Below are positions 45,201 through 53,694 of a stretch of DNA of 64,000 nt, one piece after another. Every line of letters starts with the position of its first letter. Position 1 is the first letter of the stretch. The stretch comes from Siphonodentalium dalli. Its lineage: Eukaryota; Mollusca; Scaphopoda; Gadilida; Siphonodentaliidae. The notes under the pieces were generated by a model. It had not been told where the DNA came from, did no database searches, and saw only the letters and a list, made by a program, of their open reading frames with translations. The stretch lies in assembly GCA_032622095.1 (NCBI GenBank), contig CP136065.1, forward strand, positions 215,182,151-215,246,150, written 5' to 3'. Made by a program: the position numbers and the translations under genes.

Positions 45201-48200
45201 TGGCATAATACAAGTTTGTTTATAATATATTATTTCTACTTATTGCGGTCTTAACGAATGTGACTAATTTGACAGCAGTACCCACTGCCAACTCTTAACG
45301 TATCTTTAACACATTTTAAAATTGTGTTTATATCCTATTTATTCCAAAATAGCAAACTCAACAGAGTTTGTTCATATAATAAATAGCGTAACAACAATTA
45401 ATGATATAGCCGCGTGTCCATCTTACGGATAACAATATACAATTTTCAGTCTGTAATGATGGTTACTATGGTACGACCTACCCCGGTGGCTGCTCGCTTC
45501 GGTGCGATGAACGGCGATGCAGTGGAACTAGTAGTTGCTGGGGATTCACTGGACTCTGTACTGGTGGGTGTCAAGACGGGTGGTTTGGGGTCGACTGCAC
45601 GAGGGAGTGTCCATCAAGTATGTGCCAGCGATGCAACCAGAACACGGGGCAATGTGAGCAGTGTACATCCGGGCTCTATAACTCGGTTGGTAACTGCACC
45701 GATCGATGCAGTGCGCGGCTTTGTTTATCATCTGTGGACAGTTGCCCGGACGATGGGCGGTGTACTGGTACTGGTGGCTGTCAAAACGGGTGGTTTGGGG
45801 TTTATTGCACGAGGGAGTGCCCATCAAGTTTGTGTCAGCAGTGTAACCAGAACACGGGGCAATGTGAGCAGTGTATATCCGGACTATATAACTCGGCTGG
45901 CAATTGCACCAATCTATGCGTTGACCGGCATTGTGTATCATCTGTGGATAGTTGCCCGGACGATGGGCGGTGTTCAGGATGCGCAGATAGATACCACGGA
46001 ACCGATTGCAAGCTGGAATGTAGTACACACTGCGCCGGTGGAATATGTCATCAACACAAAGCTAGCTGTTTACGTGGATGTTTGGATGGATGGAATGGGG
46101 AGCTCTGTCGTGTACCAAAACGTGAGTTTCGCCACAATTATGTGAATATATAGTTTACGTACAACTTGTAGTTCATCGAACTTATTGTTGCAAACTGTAC
46201 TCAAAGTGAATGTATCCCATCGTATGGCGTATTCCGTGTGGGCAACGAATAACTGATGTCACTTTATCCCGTTACTTTTGACTATTTTGACAATTGAATA
46301 CTTTGGAACGATATGCAATATACCGCAGGTGAAATGAAATTGAATGTTTGGGTGTGGTCGCTGGATAGGCTTTATATTAATATTTATTCAGTCAATATAT
46401 ATGGATTTCATTTTCATTTTTGTATGATATTTGTGTATGAAATTAATGTTCATAGCATATCTGCATAATACATTAGGCATGTAAGCCGCATTATGAGATA
46501 GCGAAACGACTGTTTTTGCCTAATTCCATACTGAAATATTAAGATATTTTAGGTCACATTGATATTATGAAAAACGTTAAAGTGCATGGTTCAAAAGAGT
46601 TGACAAGAGCATATACCCGATTTCTAAACTCTCCAATCGTTAAACGGGTTGCGGAATTGATGTAACCGACTGTTTGTCTAGTTTCGCCTTCTCCAGCTGA
46701 CTGCGGTAGTAGTATTTAGTAGTATGTATTTATTTGTACAATATTTTTAGACATATGCTGACAATAAAATATTCAAAAAGGAGCTGAAATATATTGTACT
46801 TGAGCGGCATAGTCAAATGGCCGTCTTCCTATCGACGCTATATATTAATGGAATTCAAGTCATAAAACGACAACGTGAATAATATTTTGATGCATGAAAA
46901 CAATATGAAAAATAACGGAATGGTGTATCCAAATTAATTGCATTATGTGTGTATATGATGGATGTACCATGCACTGGGCTTAATATTACTTTATCAGGGT
47001 CTGGCTGAAGCACGATAGCTTCATAAAGAACCAGAACAAGAGCCTTTTAAGGATGCGTGTCATAATGATCGTACTCATCTGATAATAAAGACTAAATTGG
47101 CCTATTGCCCAGCCAAAATGCAAGGTGAACATACCAGGTTTTTTAATAGCAAGTATATATAACAGTGGTGGGGCTCATGTCGTGCATTTAGACATATTGT
47201 ATGGTTACCTGGCTGTTTAATCTGGTTTCGCCCTCTCTAGAATGCATGGTCTGATTATCTGACCCTCTTTCTGGTTTCGCCCCTCTCTAGCTGACTGTGG
47301 CCTGATTACCTGTGGTCCCAGCCTCGGAGTGATAATCGTCGTGCTTGTATGTGCTGTCGGTATTTGCGTCATCACCATTGTCATTCTTGGAACATCACGC
47401 ATCCTACAAAGGTGAGCCAAAAGAACACATATACTTGTGCCATATTATAGTAAGTACATGTCAACCGATATTCGTTTAGAGTCATGTTGATAGAGTTACA
47501 TAAGAAAGAGCTGTACCGAATTAAATACATGCAAGTTTGCAGATACGTCTGTAGAGTCACTATGAAATGAAGTGCGTGGTTTATAAAATAGTCCATGTTG
47601 TTGAGTATGACTGTTACAGTTCCTATCGCAGTCACTTGTCAGTTTTAAACTTATATCGATAACAGCTCACCCGTAAGGGTTGTTTGATTGGCAAGCAATA
47701 TTATTGGGTTAACATATTTCTGAATTATGTTGCGATAATCTTGCACAGATCAATGACATATCTCGGATCGGAATGCAGAATGCACTCGTTGTTTTCGAGT
47801 CAATGCACGATCAACTCACCTTCAGTGTCATGCTCGAATTTACATTGACATAGTCTGACCACCGATGAACATCCGTACGTAAGATTCTAAGTTGATTATA
47901 ATTAGTTGGAATCTGCATGGGCACAGGCCTACATGTATCTCGTTGGTAATATCATTAAGTGTGTCACTATATCGTTGCAGTCGGAGAGAAAAGCACAAGA
48001 ATCAGAATATATCGCACAGGAATGAAGCATATTCACCAGGTAAAAACGTCACCTCATTCGTACCATTTAATTACTACTGCTTCGTGTACATATGTTTGAG
48101 TGAAAATCTCCTCACTGATACCATTTAACGCCTGTTGCATGTATATAATTATGTTAGAGGGATCGTCTCCTGATTGATACCATTTAACTCATGTTTCATG

Positions 48201-51200
48201 TATGTATGTTAGAGTAAACATCTCCTAACTGATACCATTTAATTCATGCTTCATATATATATAGGTTAGAGGAATATCTCCTTATTGATACCACTTATGT
48301 TTCATGTATAGATGTTAGACGGAACGTCTCCTCATTGATACCATTTAGTTAATGTTTCATGTATATATATTAGAGGGAACGTCTCCTCACTGCTACCGTT
48401 TAGTTCCAATTTCATGGAACGCCTCCTCATTTATGCCATTTAATTCATGTTTCGTGTATATATGTTAGATGTAACGTCTCCTCGTTGATACAATTTAACT
48501 CCTGTTGCATGTATATATGTTAGAGATAAAGTCTCATCATTGATACCATTTAATCCATGTATACATTTTAGAGGGAACCTCTACTCAATGATGCCATTTA
48601 ACTCCTGTTTCATGTATATATGTTAGAGGGAACATATCCTCACTAATACCGTTTAATTCCCGTTTCACGTATATATGTTAGATGGAACATCTCCTCATTG
48701 ATGCCATTTAGTTCATATTTCATGTATATATGCTGGAGGGAACGTCTCCCTACTGATACCATTTAGTTTATGTTTCATGTATATACTCATTGACGAGTTG
48801 TTGAACATAGTATCTGAACATATCCCACAAACGCATGTGAATCATTCTGCTCGTGTGTTATCTTGTTTTCTGTCTGTCGTCTGTTTTATTACATGAACAC
48901 TCCATTCCAATGTATACTTTTATAAGTAAATGGGCGAGTCAATTTAGTATAGAAATGGTTAATTCCTGTTTCATATGTATATTACTTCTGTCACCTTCCT
49001 TACAAATGGTTCATCTTTCAGAACAGGTTGGCAGTGAATATAGTAATTGTACGTGTTATGGTATTTTCCAGGTAATTATGACCATCCAGATGTCAGCCGA
49101 CCCATAGAGGTAAGCGCCATTAACATTACCAGGTGTCAACAAGTTTTTTTCATGCGGCTTGTTTTCCTGAACTCATTTCTGTTTTACTATTATTGCCCTA
49201 TTGTTGACTTAAAACTGGTGTAATTTTCACTGCCTGAAGACAATAGTAACATGTACTTTTTAATCGTGTTGTTAATTCACCAAGTCACTCAAAGTATGAA
49301 ATAATCAGAGAAATTGCACGAACAATAACTGTCATGTGCAACTGAACTAATCACATATCCACCAAGTATACAAGGTAGGAGACCGACGGTGGCGTTGTGA
49401 TACATAACGATGTAGTTCAACCCAATGCGACCGGGTGGATTCTAACGGGTACGCATACTGGTAGCTGTACATGTACTGTATCAATACGAATATGGTTATC
49501 GCAAAATGTTTAACTTGTAGGATTCGGCACATCGAGTGGTAATGGTTTGGGGATTCAACTGGAACAAATATAAATGAAATATAGAAATTCGCGTGGTTGG
49601 TAGACATTACACGTGCCGTTATAAAGTGAATTCATCAGACATGAGACGACAATGGGTTGGGTTGACTTTCTTCGAATCATTTTGCTAATAAAATATGGAT
49701 TTTATGACCATACAATAGTTGGAATGATCAGTTAAGGAACATATGTTATCGTTGCCATAATAACGTTAGTTGAATTACTTTATTTTGTCACTTTGTTAAA
49801 ATGTGTAATTATGTTTGTAACAACATATACCGGAGAGGAGCGGTTGTGTCGCAATCTACAGTACTTTGTATCATAGTACAAATAGATATGTTTATGGTAA
49901 AAATGTAGTTTCATACCAACGAATTGGAATCATTCTGCGCGTGCATGGTCTGTCCATCTCTCAGTTCATGTCTCCTGAACATACCTCAAAATAAATAATA
50001 GACGAGTCCAATATATACGTTTATAACTGGTGGGATAATTCATTAAGTCACTAAAGGGTCAAAGGTTAATTCCCAACTGTGATTTTTGCTTTTGACATTT
50101 TTGTCATAAATTAGGGCTCGTTCAAGCATGAATCCAATCAAACGTTTTGCGTTAACACTATTAATCAGACAGCTCATATGGATTATCTGCGTTTTTATGC
50201 GAAATTTCGTAGCTATCATGTCTAGGTCTTGGGGTATATGAGCCAATGTTCATGTATTATGATGGTGTGTTTATTGTATTTTTTATTGTTAGTGATTATG
50301 GGGGTATTCGGAACCTAAACATTGGCTAAACCCTTTATATTCTAAATACTCATTGATGAGGGGTTTCCTTAGGAAATCTTCCGGTAAAAAGTCCAAGAAA
50401 ACGACCGTTTGTTGAATTTTTTATCTGAACATTCCCCACCAATAAATATCAATCCTTCTGCACTTGTATCATACGTCTATCGACTGCTTTTATTACTTGA
50501 ACACTTCTCCAATACAATACTATACCGTTCCAATGTATGCCGTTATAACTAACTGGTGGGACAATCCATTTAGTATATGAAAGGCTCAAATGCGATGCTT
50601 AATTTACCATGTCAACCGATGGCGTTACTAAACCGGGGCATATCTATAATGATACTGATGTTGAAATAGCCCCACACTTTGGTATGGTTTAACTCACATA
50701 GCCCCTGCTAGTTTCAATGAATCATGAACGGTGGTTGGTCACATACTATTTGGGCCATACGTATTATATTCCAATAAAACACACCATAACACGAACCGAC
50801 GTCACATTCGGTTGACCGTAATTACTAAAAGCGGTTGGTAGAATAACTGGGTGCGCGACCAATGTATTAAAGTGATATACGGTATACTATCCATACTGGA
50901 GACAGACCTAAGAAAACATAATAATAGTTTTAGCTGATTTTATGTAAATAAATTAGAAAAAGCTACATAAAGGTACATACTGAATGAAGTTTAAGTGTGT
51001 TTTATAGGGGAATAATGCGCTGTGTCCGTTTGGCGCACATATAGTGTAATTTGTAAACCGTTTCGCGTTCACACAATTTGCCCATAGCGCATTATTCCTC
51101 AATAAAACACATACAAACTACGCATTCAAGTCTTAAATACAATACGTTTGTCGGAGAATGATTTGGGTTGTAAATTGTTTAATGCATCGGCGTGAGCATG

Positions 51201-51978
51201 TCGGTTTGGGTTTGTTGCATGATATTACATTCTCCGAATGGATGCTGAATACAATCATTGAATGGTGTTATTTTTCATAGTTGACTGACCCAGACTAGTA
51301 TAGAGGCGTTTACACACACACCGACTTGAACCGTTCTCCACACGCCTTTAACATAAATAGATCTAAATTACAGGAAAGTCGTTTCACTCTAACGTTACCA
51401 TTGAAGAATCCCTTCATACTACATGTAACTGATAAGGTCGCTGTTACATGAATATACCATTGTACGTCCCACCGGACATTACTTTTGTTCTATCCAAACA
51501 GTGGTGACATATACAAGCATGACATACATACATCGCCATCTCGAATGCTAGTTATTTGTACTAGTATATTTCATTAGTTTGTGTGATACATGTGTTCTTT
51601 GTACTAGTATATTTCATTAGTTTGTGTGATACATGTGTTCTTTGTACTAGTATATTTCATTAGTTTGTGTGATATATGTGTTCTCTGTCCTAGTATATTT
51701 CATTAGTTTGTGTGATACATGTGTTCTCTGTACTAGTATATTTCATTAGTTTGTGTGATACATGTGTTCTTTGTACTAGTAAATTTCATTAGTTTGTGTG
51801 ATACATGTGTTATTTGTACTAGTATATTTCATTAGTTTGTGTGATGTATGCGTTCTCTGTCCTAGTATATTCCATTAGTTTGTGTGCTACATGTGATCTT
51901 TGAGTTAACCTTGGTGTGACCTCGTTCTTTTAGGACAATGAATACAGTGACGTTCAGCACAATCTGGGTCAGGCCTGA
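29467..51978 (+). CDS. Single-pass receptor: fucolectin-type domain, EGF-like repeats, transmembrane segment (whole gene, 5' end missing)
   Basis: Seven exons (29,467-29,682; 34,297-34,521; 45,450-46,121; 47,291-47,411; 47,981-48,039; 49,072-49,109; 51,934-51,978) splice to 1,376 bases. With the one base carried in from an earlier exon this is exactly 459 codons ending TGA. All introns are GT-AG, and donor/acceptor phases match at every joint (1,1,1,2,1,0). Order: fucolectin/tachylectin-4/pentraxin-type lectin domain (about 147 residues), EGF-like Cys-rich region (about 220), one membrane segment, about 55-residue cytoplasmic tail. This resembles the large lectin-EGF receptor families of bivalves and other molluscs, related in layout to MEGF10/scavenger-type receptors. 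A role in cell-surface glycan or particle recognition is inference. The signal peptide is not in the recognised exons. Introns are heavily invaded by mobile elements. Confidence 0.85.
30160..30590 (+). repeat. Dispersed repeat, copy 1
   Basis: Aligns by eye over about 420 bp with 44,900-45,310: AGCGATAAGCAA, GTGGCGAT, GTGATTCACGG, CCATTCAACRCCGAAAT, GAGAGGCGAGGA, ATTAACAT and ACCCACTGCCAAC occur in the same order. A short copy is at 10,770-10,850, and an inverted piece at 60,420-60,510. Confidence 0.6.
31377..31935. repeat. Palindromic TTAAGCGC array 1 (intronic)
   Basis: Degenerate tandem units alternate two palindromes: GCGCTTAAGCGC (with flanking TT/AA) and ATAAGGAATATTCCTTAT. Examples: GCGCAATAAGGAATATTC near 31,586 and GCGCTTAAGCAC near 31,400. 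A non-repeat gap lies at about 31,667-31,780. The right flank has ATTAAATGTCAACTTGGC, also found by array 2. No coding. Confidence 0.7.
32056..32454. mobile_element. Fold-back element with about 133-bp arms
   Basis: The arm 32,056-32,188 and the inverse of 32,323-32,454 share, in order, GGGATTTCCA, GCAAATCTGC, AGCAAAAGTTACA, GTTGCACATACTT, GTGACTTG and GGTCCGCTTGG. The loop is about 134 bases. No coding. A MITE or fold-back DNA element is likely. Confidence 0.65.
33930..34170. repeat. Inverted and tandem AACCTGGGTAA repeat
   Basis: TGATAAACTTACCCAGGTTA near 33,940 is inverted as TAACCTGGGTAACTTTATCA near 34,110; diverged direct copies follow at about 34,141 and 34,170. Confidence 0.5.
34297..34521 (+). 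CDS. Exon: second half of the fucolectin-type domain
   Basis: 225 bp, phase 1 at both ends; acceptor TATTCCTCCAG, donor GTATGT. The product continues from NR at the previous exon with DYSTHGARSMGFHIYVSN, then LCYQD, YNIDCTN, GRYVIIMIPG and YLGFYEMEVY, the closing strands of the lectin fold. The vicinal Cys-Cys often found after NR-x-D in fucolectins is absent. One Cys pair (LCY and IDCTN) could still form a disulfide. Confidence 0.88.
35866..36491 (-). mobile_element. Truncated Helitron-type element K1 (second chain)
   Basis: Starts inside the T-rich ATTTTACCCGATT block of element E1, lacking a 3' end. Repeats GCAAGTTTGAGCTCAATCGG units and ends TCTACTATATAATTTGAG at 36,491. Confidence 0.5.
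36492..36948 (-). mobile_element. Helitron-type element K2 (second chain)
   Basis: Same as E2: TTGGCAGATTCC at the left, ATTATCTGGGATGATTTCGG, AACGCTCATTAAATAATCAC, and a 5' end reading TACTATATATTTTGAG, two bases (TC) shorter than usual where it meets the CTAG of the next element. Confidence 0.5.
36949..37836 (-). mobile_element. Helitron-type element L (second chain)
   Basis: GCCGGTGGCGGGC 3' hairpin with CTAG, two and a half 120-bp GCGCATGCGC units, a TTTCGTCCGCATCCG block, AAGAGCGTTA words, and a TACTATATATTTTGAG 5' end. Confidence 0.6.
37837..38610 (-). mobile_element. Helitron-type element M, five 120-bp units (second chain)
   Basis: GCCCGAACAACGTCGGGC 3' hairpin with CTAG. Tandem units of 113-120 bp with GCGCATGCGCGAA and GATACATTCACATA, then GGTCAAACTACACACACGTA, a GACA/AAAC tract, and TCTATCTCATATATATTTTG at the 5' end. 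Confidence 0.7.
38611..39639 (-). mobile_element. Helitron-type elements N1 and N2 (second chain)
   Basis: GCCAGTGGCGGGC 3' end with CTAG and a long T/A-rich stretch (38,660-38,850), then GCAAGTTTGAGCTCAATCGG. A second element begins at about 39,208 (TTGGCAGATTCC) and ends TACTATATATTTTGAG at 39,639. Confidence 0.55.
39640..40161 (-). mobile_element. Helitron-type element O (second chain)
   Basis: GCCCGGACAACGTCGGGC 3' hairpin with CTAG, three 120-bp units, a GACA tract and TCTATCTATCTCATATATAT at the 5' end. Confidence 0.65.
40162..41006 (-). mobile_element. Helitron-type element P (second chain)
   Basis: GCCAGTGGCGGGC 3' end with CTAG, two 120-bp units, the TTTCGTCCGCATCCG block in duplicate, and a TCTACTATATAATTTGAG 5' end. 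Confidence 0.6.
41007..41932 (-). mobile_element. Helitron-type element Q (second chain)
   Basis: Close relative of P with three 120-bp units and a single TTTCGTCCGCATCCG block. 5' end TCTACTATATAATTTGAG at 41,932. Confidence 0.6.
41933..42316 (-). mobile_element. Helitron-type element R, shortened (second chain)
   Basis: The 3' end reads CTAA instead of CTAG, and the hairpin is cut short (GGCGGGC only) by a deletion into the first 120-bp unit. 5' end with GACA tract and TCTATCTATCTATTCTC, expanded by TATC repeats. Confidence 0.55.
42317..42948 (-). mobile_element. Helitron-type element S (second chain)
   Basis: GCCCGGACGAAGTCGGG 3' hairpin with CTAG, GACCTTGAATT core units as in element B, CA microsatellite, TCTATTATATATTTTGG at the 5' end. 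Confidence 0.65.
42949..43436 (-). mobile_element. Helitron-type element T (second chain)
   Basis: Same family as S, one core unit shorter, with a small duplication of AAATCGGGTCG near 43,346. TCTATTATATATTTTGG 5' end. Confidence 0.65.
43437..43928 (-). mobile_element. Helitron-type element U (second chain)
   Basis: GCCCGGACAACGTCGGGC 3' hairpin with CTAG, three 120-bp units (one shortened), GACA tract, and TCTCTTATATATTTTGATAC at the 5' end. Confidence 0.65.
43929..44132. mobile_element. Two solo 3' ends facing each other
   Basis: A minus-strand 3' terminus (CTAG and the GACAACGTC hairpin) occupies 43,929-43,968, and a plus-strand copy of the same terminus ends with CTAG at 44,129-44,132. 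About 110 bases of unrelated DNA lie between them, so the ends form an inverted pair. Confidence 0.6.
44133..44874 (-). mobile_element. Helitron-type element with inverted 5' ends (right edge of second chain)
   Basis: 44,133-44,240 is a plus-strand 5' segment (TCTCATATATATTTTGAAG, CTGT tract, CTTGGTACGTGAGACG). It switches to minus orientation at about 44,241, with five 120-bp units, and ends in the same TCTCATATATATTTTGAAG-type 5' terminus at 44,874. The base outside is A on the minus strand, the expected insertion flank. Confidence 0.6.
44900..45310 (+). repeat. Dispersed repeat, copy 2
   Basis: Same order of words as 30,160-30,590 (AGCGATAAGCAA through ACCCACTGCCAAC). Diverged, without a visible terminal structure. 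Confidence 0.6.
45450..46121 (+). CDS. Exon: EGF-like cysteine-rich region with internal duplication
   Basis: 672 bp (224 codons), phase 1 at both ends; acceptor AATTTTCAG, donor GTGAGT. The product starts VCNDGYYGTTYPGGCSLRC and contains EGF/laminin-EGF-like modules: GGCQDGWFGVDCTRECP, CNQNTGQCEQC, SVDSCPDDGRC. A 70-codon block beginning at 45,563 is repeated from 45,773, a 210-bp in-frame tandem duplication. Two NCT sites (GNCTD, GNCTN) could be N-glycosylated. The last module ends CLDGWNGELCR. Longer frames on both strands here (plus 45,414-46,145; minus 45,546-46,028) stay open only because the duplication unit is a multiple of three. Confidence 0.9.
46122..47290 (+). other. Intron 3
   Basis: Mostly AT-rich. 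Contains two extra copies of the acceptor region of the next exon, at about 46,678-46,705 and 47,222-47,262. Confidence 0.7.
47291..47411 (+). CDS. Exon: transmembrane segment
   Basis: 121 bp; acceptor CCCCTCTCTAG, donor GTGAGC; enters in phase 1, leaves in phase 2. Product begins DCGLITCGPSLG, then a strongly hydrophobic VIIVVLVCAVGICVITIVIL segment of about 20 residues, then GTSRILQ. One membrane span with the basic side cytoplasmic. Confidence 0.9.
47412..47980 (+). other. Intron 4
   Basis: No recognisable repeat or RNA. GT-AG ends match the phase of the flanking exons. Confidence 0.7.
47981..48039 (+). CDS. Exon: juxtamembrane basic tail
   Basis: 59 bp; acceptor ATCGTTGCAG, donor GTAAAA. 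Product RREKHKNQNISHRNEAYSP, a basic stop-transfer region with one Tyr. Phase 2 in, phase 1 out. Confidence 0.85.
48040..49071 (+). other. Intron 5, with a minisatellite of about 63 bp
   Basis: See the repeat at 48,045-48,790. The rest (48,791-49,071) is AT-rich with a GTATTTTCCAG acceptor. Confidence 0.7.
48045..48790 (+). repeat. Intronic minisatellite, about 63 bp, about 11-12 units
   Basis: Units share CGTCTCCTCATTGATACCAT, TTAA/TTAG, TGTTTCATGTATATATGTTA and GAGGGAA. The array begins within ten bases of the exon's donor site and has several shortened units. Confidence 0.8.
49072..49109 (+). CDS. Exon: cytoplasmic tail, middle part
   Basis: 38 bp; acceptor TATTTTCCAG, donor GTAAGC. Product (G)NYDHPDVSRPIE. 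Phase 1 in, phase 0 out. Very short, supported by exact frame fit on both sides. Confidence 0.75.
49110..51933 (+). other. Intron 6
   Basis: 49,110-51,540 is AT-rich with no supported feature. 51,553-51,900 is a 43-bp tandem array. Ends at a GTTCTTTTAG acceptor. Confidence 0.65.
51553..51900 (+). repeat. 43-bp tandem array, about 8 units
   Basis: Unit contains GTACTAGTATATTTCATTAG, then TTTGTGTGATACATGTGTTC; spacing of CTAGTATATTTC is 43 bases. Units are nearly identical, so the array is young. It ends about 30 bases before the last exon. Confidence 0.85.
51934..51978 (+). CDS. Last coding exon: end of cytoplasmic tail and stop
   Basis: 45 bp in phase 0, DNEYSDVQHNLGQA then TGA at 51,976-51,978. 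The NEYSDV context resembles a phosphotyrosine docking site. No clear polyadenylation signal is close by; ATTAAA is at 52,131 and AATAAA at 52,843. Confidence 0.75.
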   Translation, partial: DNEYSDVQHNLGQA

Positions 51979-52299
51979 GCTGGTGATGCGTCCGAAGAGG
52001 AGAGTGTGTTATGATCAACCTGGCAATAGCAACTCACAAGCCTAGGATAAATGTCTTCTGTGAATATAACGTCAGTCATAACAACCGGTCAAGGGGAACA
52101 TGTGCGGCTTTTTTAAAGCAAATATTGACAATTAAACAGAATGATTAATAGAAACCCTCTCTAACTGCCCCTGTTGCTATTCTGGAAATACATGCGAAGA
52201 CAACTGACCACTATATCTGGGTATGTCCCCTGTTCCACATGGAACGAATGGAAATGTATTCAAATTTATATTACGAATGACTGATTATTACACATATAA

Positions 52300-52755
52300 C
52301 CTATATACTTTCGGAATTCCCCACACTCGATTATATAAAATAGAATTCTCATGATAGTCCACCGATTTAAAACTGCAACAAAACGATATATCAAAGAAAA
52401 TCAGCATACACATGTATCTTAAACAAATTACCAACACAAGTGTTTGGCCCCTCCAACCCGAACAGCTTTACACACGCTACTGTTTGGCAATGTACATATG
52501 TTAAACTTGTATCATAAACTACATATTTGTTTCGGAATTTCCCTCACCTCGATTATATAAAATATAATTCTCTTCAAGATAGTCCACCGATTTATAACTG
52601 CAAAAAACGATTAGAAGTCGGATAGATCGGAGAAAATCAGGATACACATTTATCTTATGCAAATTACCAACATACCTGTTTGGCCCCTCCCACCCAAACC
52701 GCCTTACACACTTATTAGCAATGTACATACATGTATGTTAAACTTGTATGCTCTT
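52300..52755. repeat. Tandem duplication of about 228 bp
   Basis: 52,305-52,520 and 52,530-52,755 share TTTCGGAATT, TCGATTATATAAAATA, GATAGTCCACCGATTTA, AATTACCAACA and TGTTTGGCCCCTCC in the same order. Confidence 0.75.
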
Positions 52756-52902
52756 GTTTCTTTCCCTTCGCCATTTTGTTCAAGTATGTATAAAATTGTT
52801 GTCTTTTTAATTGTTCCTTATCACTTTTGTATCTTGCTTACAAATAAAATATTAACCATTTCTATACTAAATATTCATTAATAAGTAATTCCCTTTGGAA
52901 AT

Positions 52903-53096
52903 TTCATAATCTGTATAAATGATCTACCGGATAGTGTAAATTGTTCCTGTCTTATGTTTGCTGATGACACGAAACTTGTATGGAACCCACGTTGCGACAA
53001 TATTGACTCGGATATTGACGCCATATGTCGGTGGTCAGACAAGTGGCAACTTTGTTTTAATCTAGGGACAAAATACATGTCAAAATTTGGCAACAG
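52903..53096 (+). pseudogene. LINE reverse transcriptase fragment (ADD motif)
   Basis: Plus-strand frame reads CINDLPDSV, then CLMFADDTKL and AICRWSDKWQLCFNL. FADD is the catalytic core of non-LTR reverse transcriptases; NDLP upstream and the W-x-x-x-W-x-L region downstream are in the usual spacing. Only about 65 codons survive, with no start or end. An isolated remnant. Confidence 0.8.
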
Positions 53097-53384
53097 CTGT
53101 TTCTACTTCACGGAAGTAAAAGTACATTTTAATAACATATTTTTGTCTCAAAGTTTATATAGCTGCTTAGTAAATGGGAATTAATACCTAGCTGTCGGCT
53201 GTTATTATTTGTGAGATTGTCGTGTATGTTGATTTGCGCGCGCTCAATGCCCCTTGTTGAATAGACCGGTTCATCGGGCTTGTCCAAAACTTCAAACATC
53301 TGAAAACGTAGTAACCTGACCCTTCCAGCGTAACTTGACTCGGGGAGTGTCATAAGCTATGTACCGTTTACGTTATGATGAAGT

Positions 53385-53485
53385 TACGATGATGATGATG
53401 ATAATGATGATGGTGGCGGTGGTGACGGTGGTGATGGTGGTGGTGGTTGTGATGGTGATGGTGATGGTGATGATGATGATGATGA
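53385..53485 (+). repeat. GAT/GGT trinucleotide repeat
   Basis: About 100 bases of imperfect GATGAT and GGTGGT triplets. Frames translating it as Met/Val or Ile/Thr runs are artefacts. Confidence 0.9.
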
Positions 53486-53694
53486 AAAACTGGGACTCAT
53501 TGTACATTTGTATATATGAGATGTCCTTTCTTTTATTTCTATTGTTCATCTTTTGTAAACAAAAAACTATATGTTTTGTTGTATCAATGTCAATATATAC
53601 AATATCTTTGATCAGAGTATTGATCATATAAAACCTAATTTTGTGACTCCTAACATGGTGATCACATGACATCAATTCGATTGTCCGTTTTTAT

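Larger units (their letters stand above)
34522..45449 (+). other. Intron 2, carrying the second Helitron chain
   Basis: 34,522-35,865 has no recognisable feature. 35,866-44,874 is Helitron-type elements, and 44,900-45,310 is a copy of the dispersed repeat also in intron 1. No additional EGF or lectin exon could be found among the repeats, but a short one could be missed. Confidence 0.6.

Noticed and set aside
45546-46028. 160-codon minus-strand frame over the EGF exon
   Set aside because: Antisense shadow of the duplicated exon.
45414-46145. 243-codon plus-strand frame over the EGF exon
   Set aside because: Out of frame with the Cys-rich product; it stays open because of the 210-bp in-frame duplication. 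The spliced frame fits exact phases and EGF patterns.
53359-53675. Met/Val-rich and Ile/Thr-rich frames
   Set aside because: Trinucleotide repeat read in two directions.
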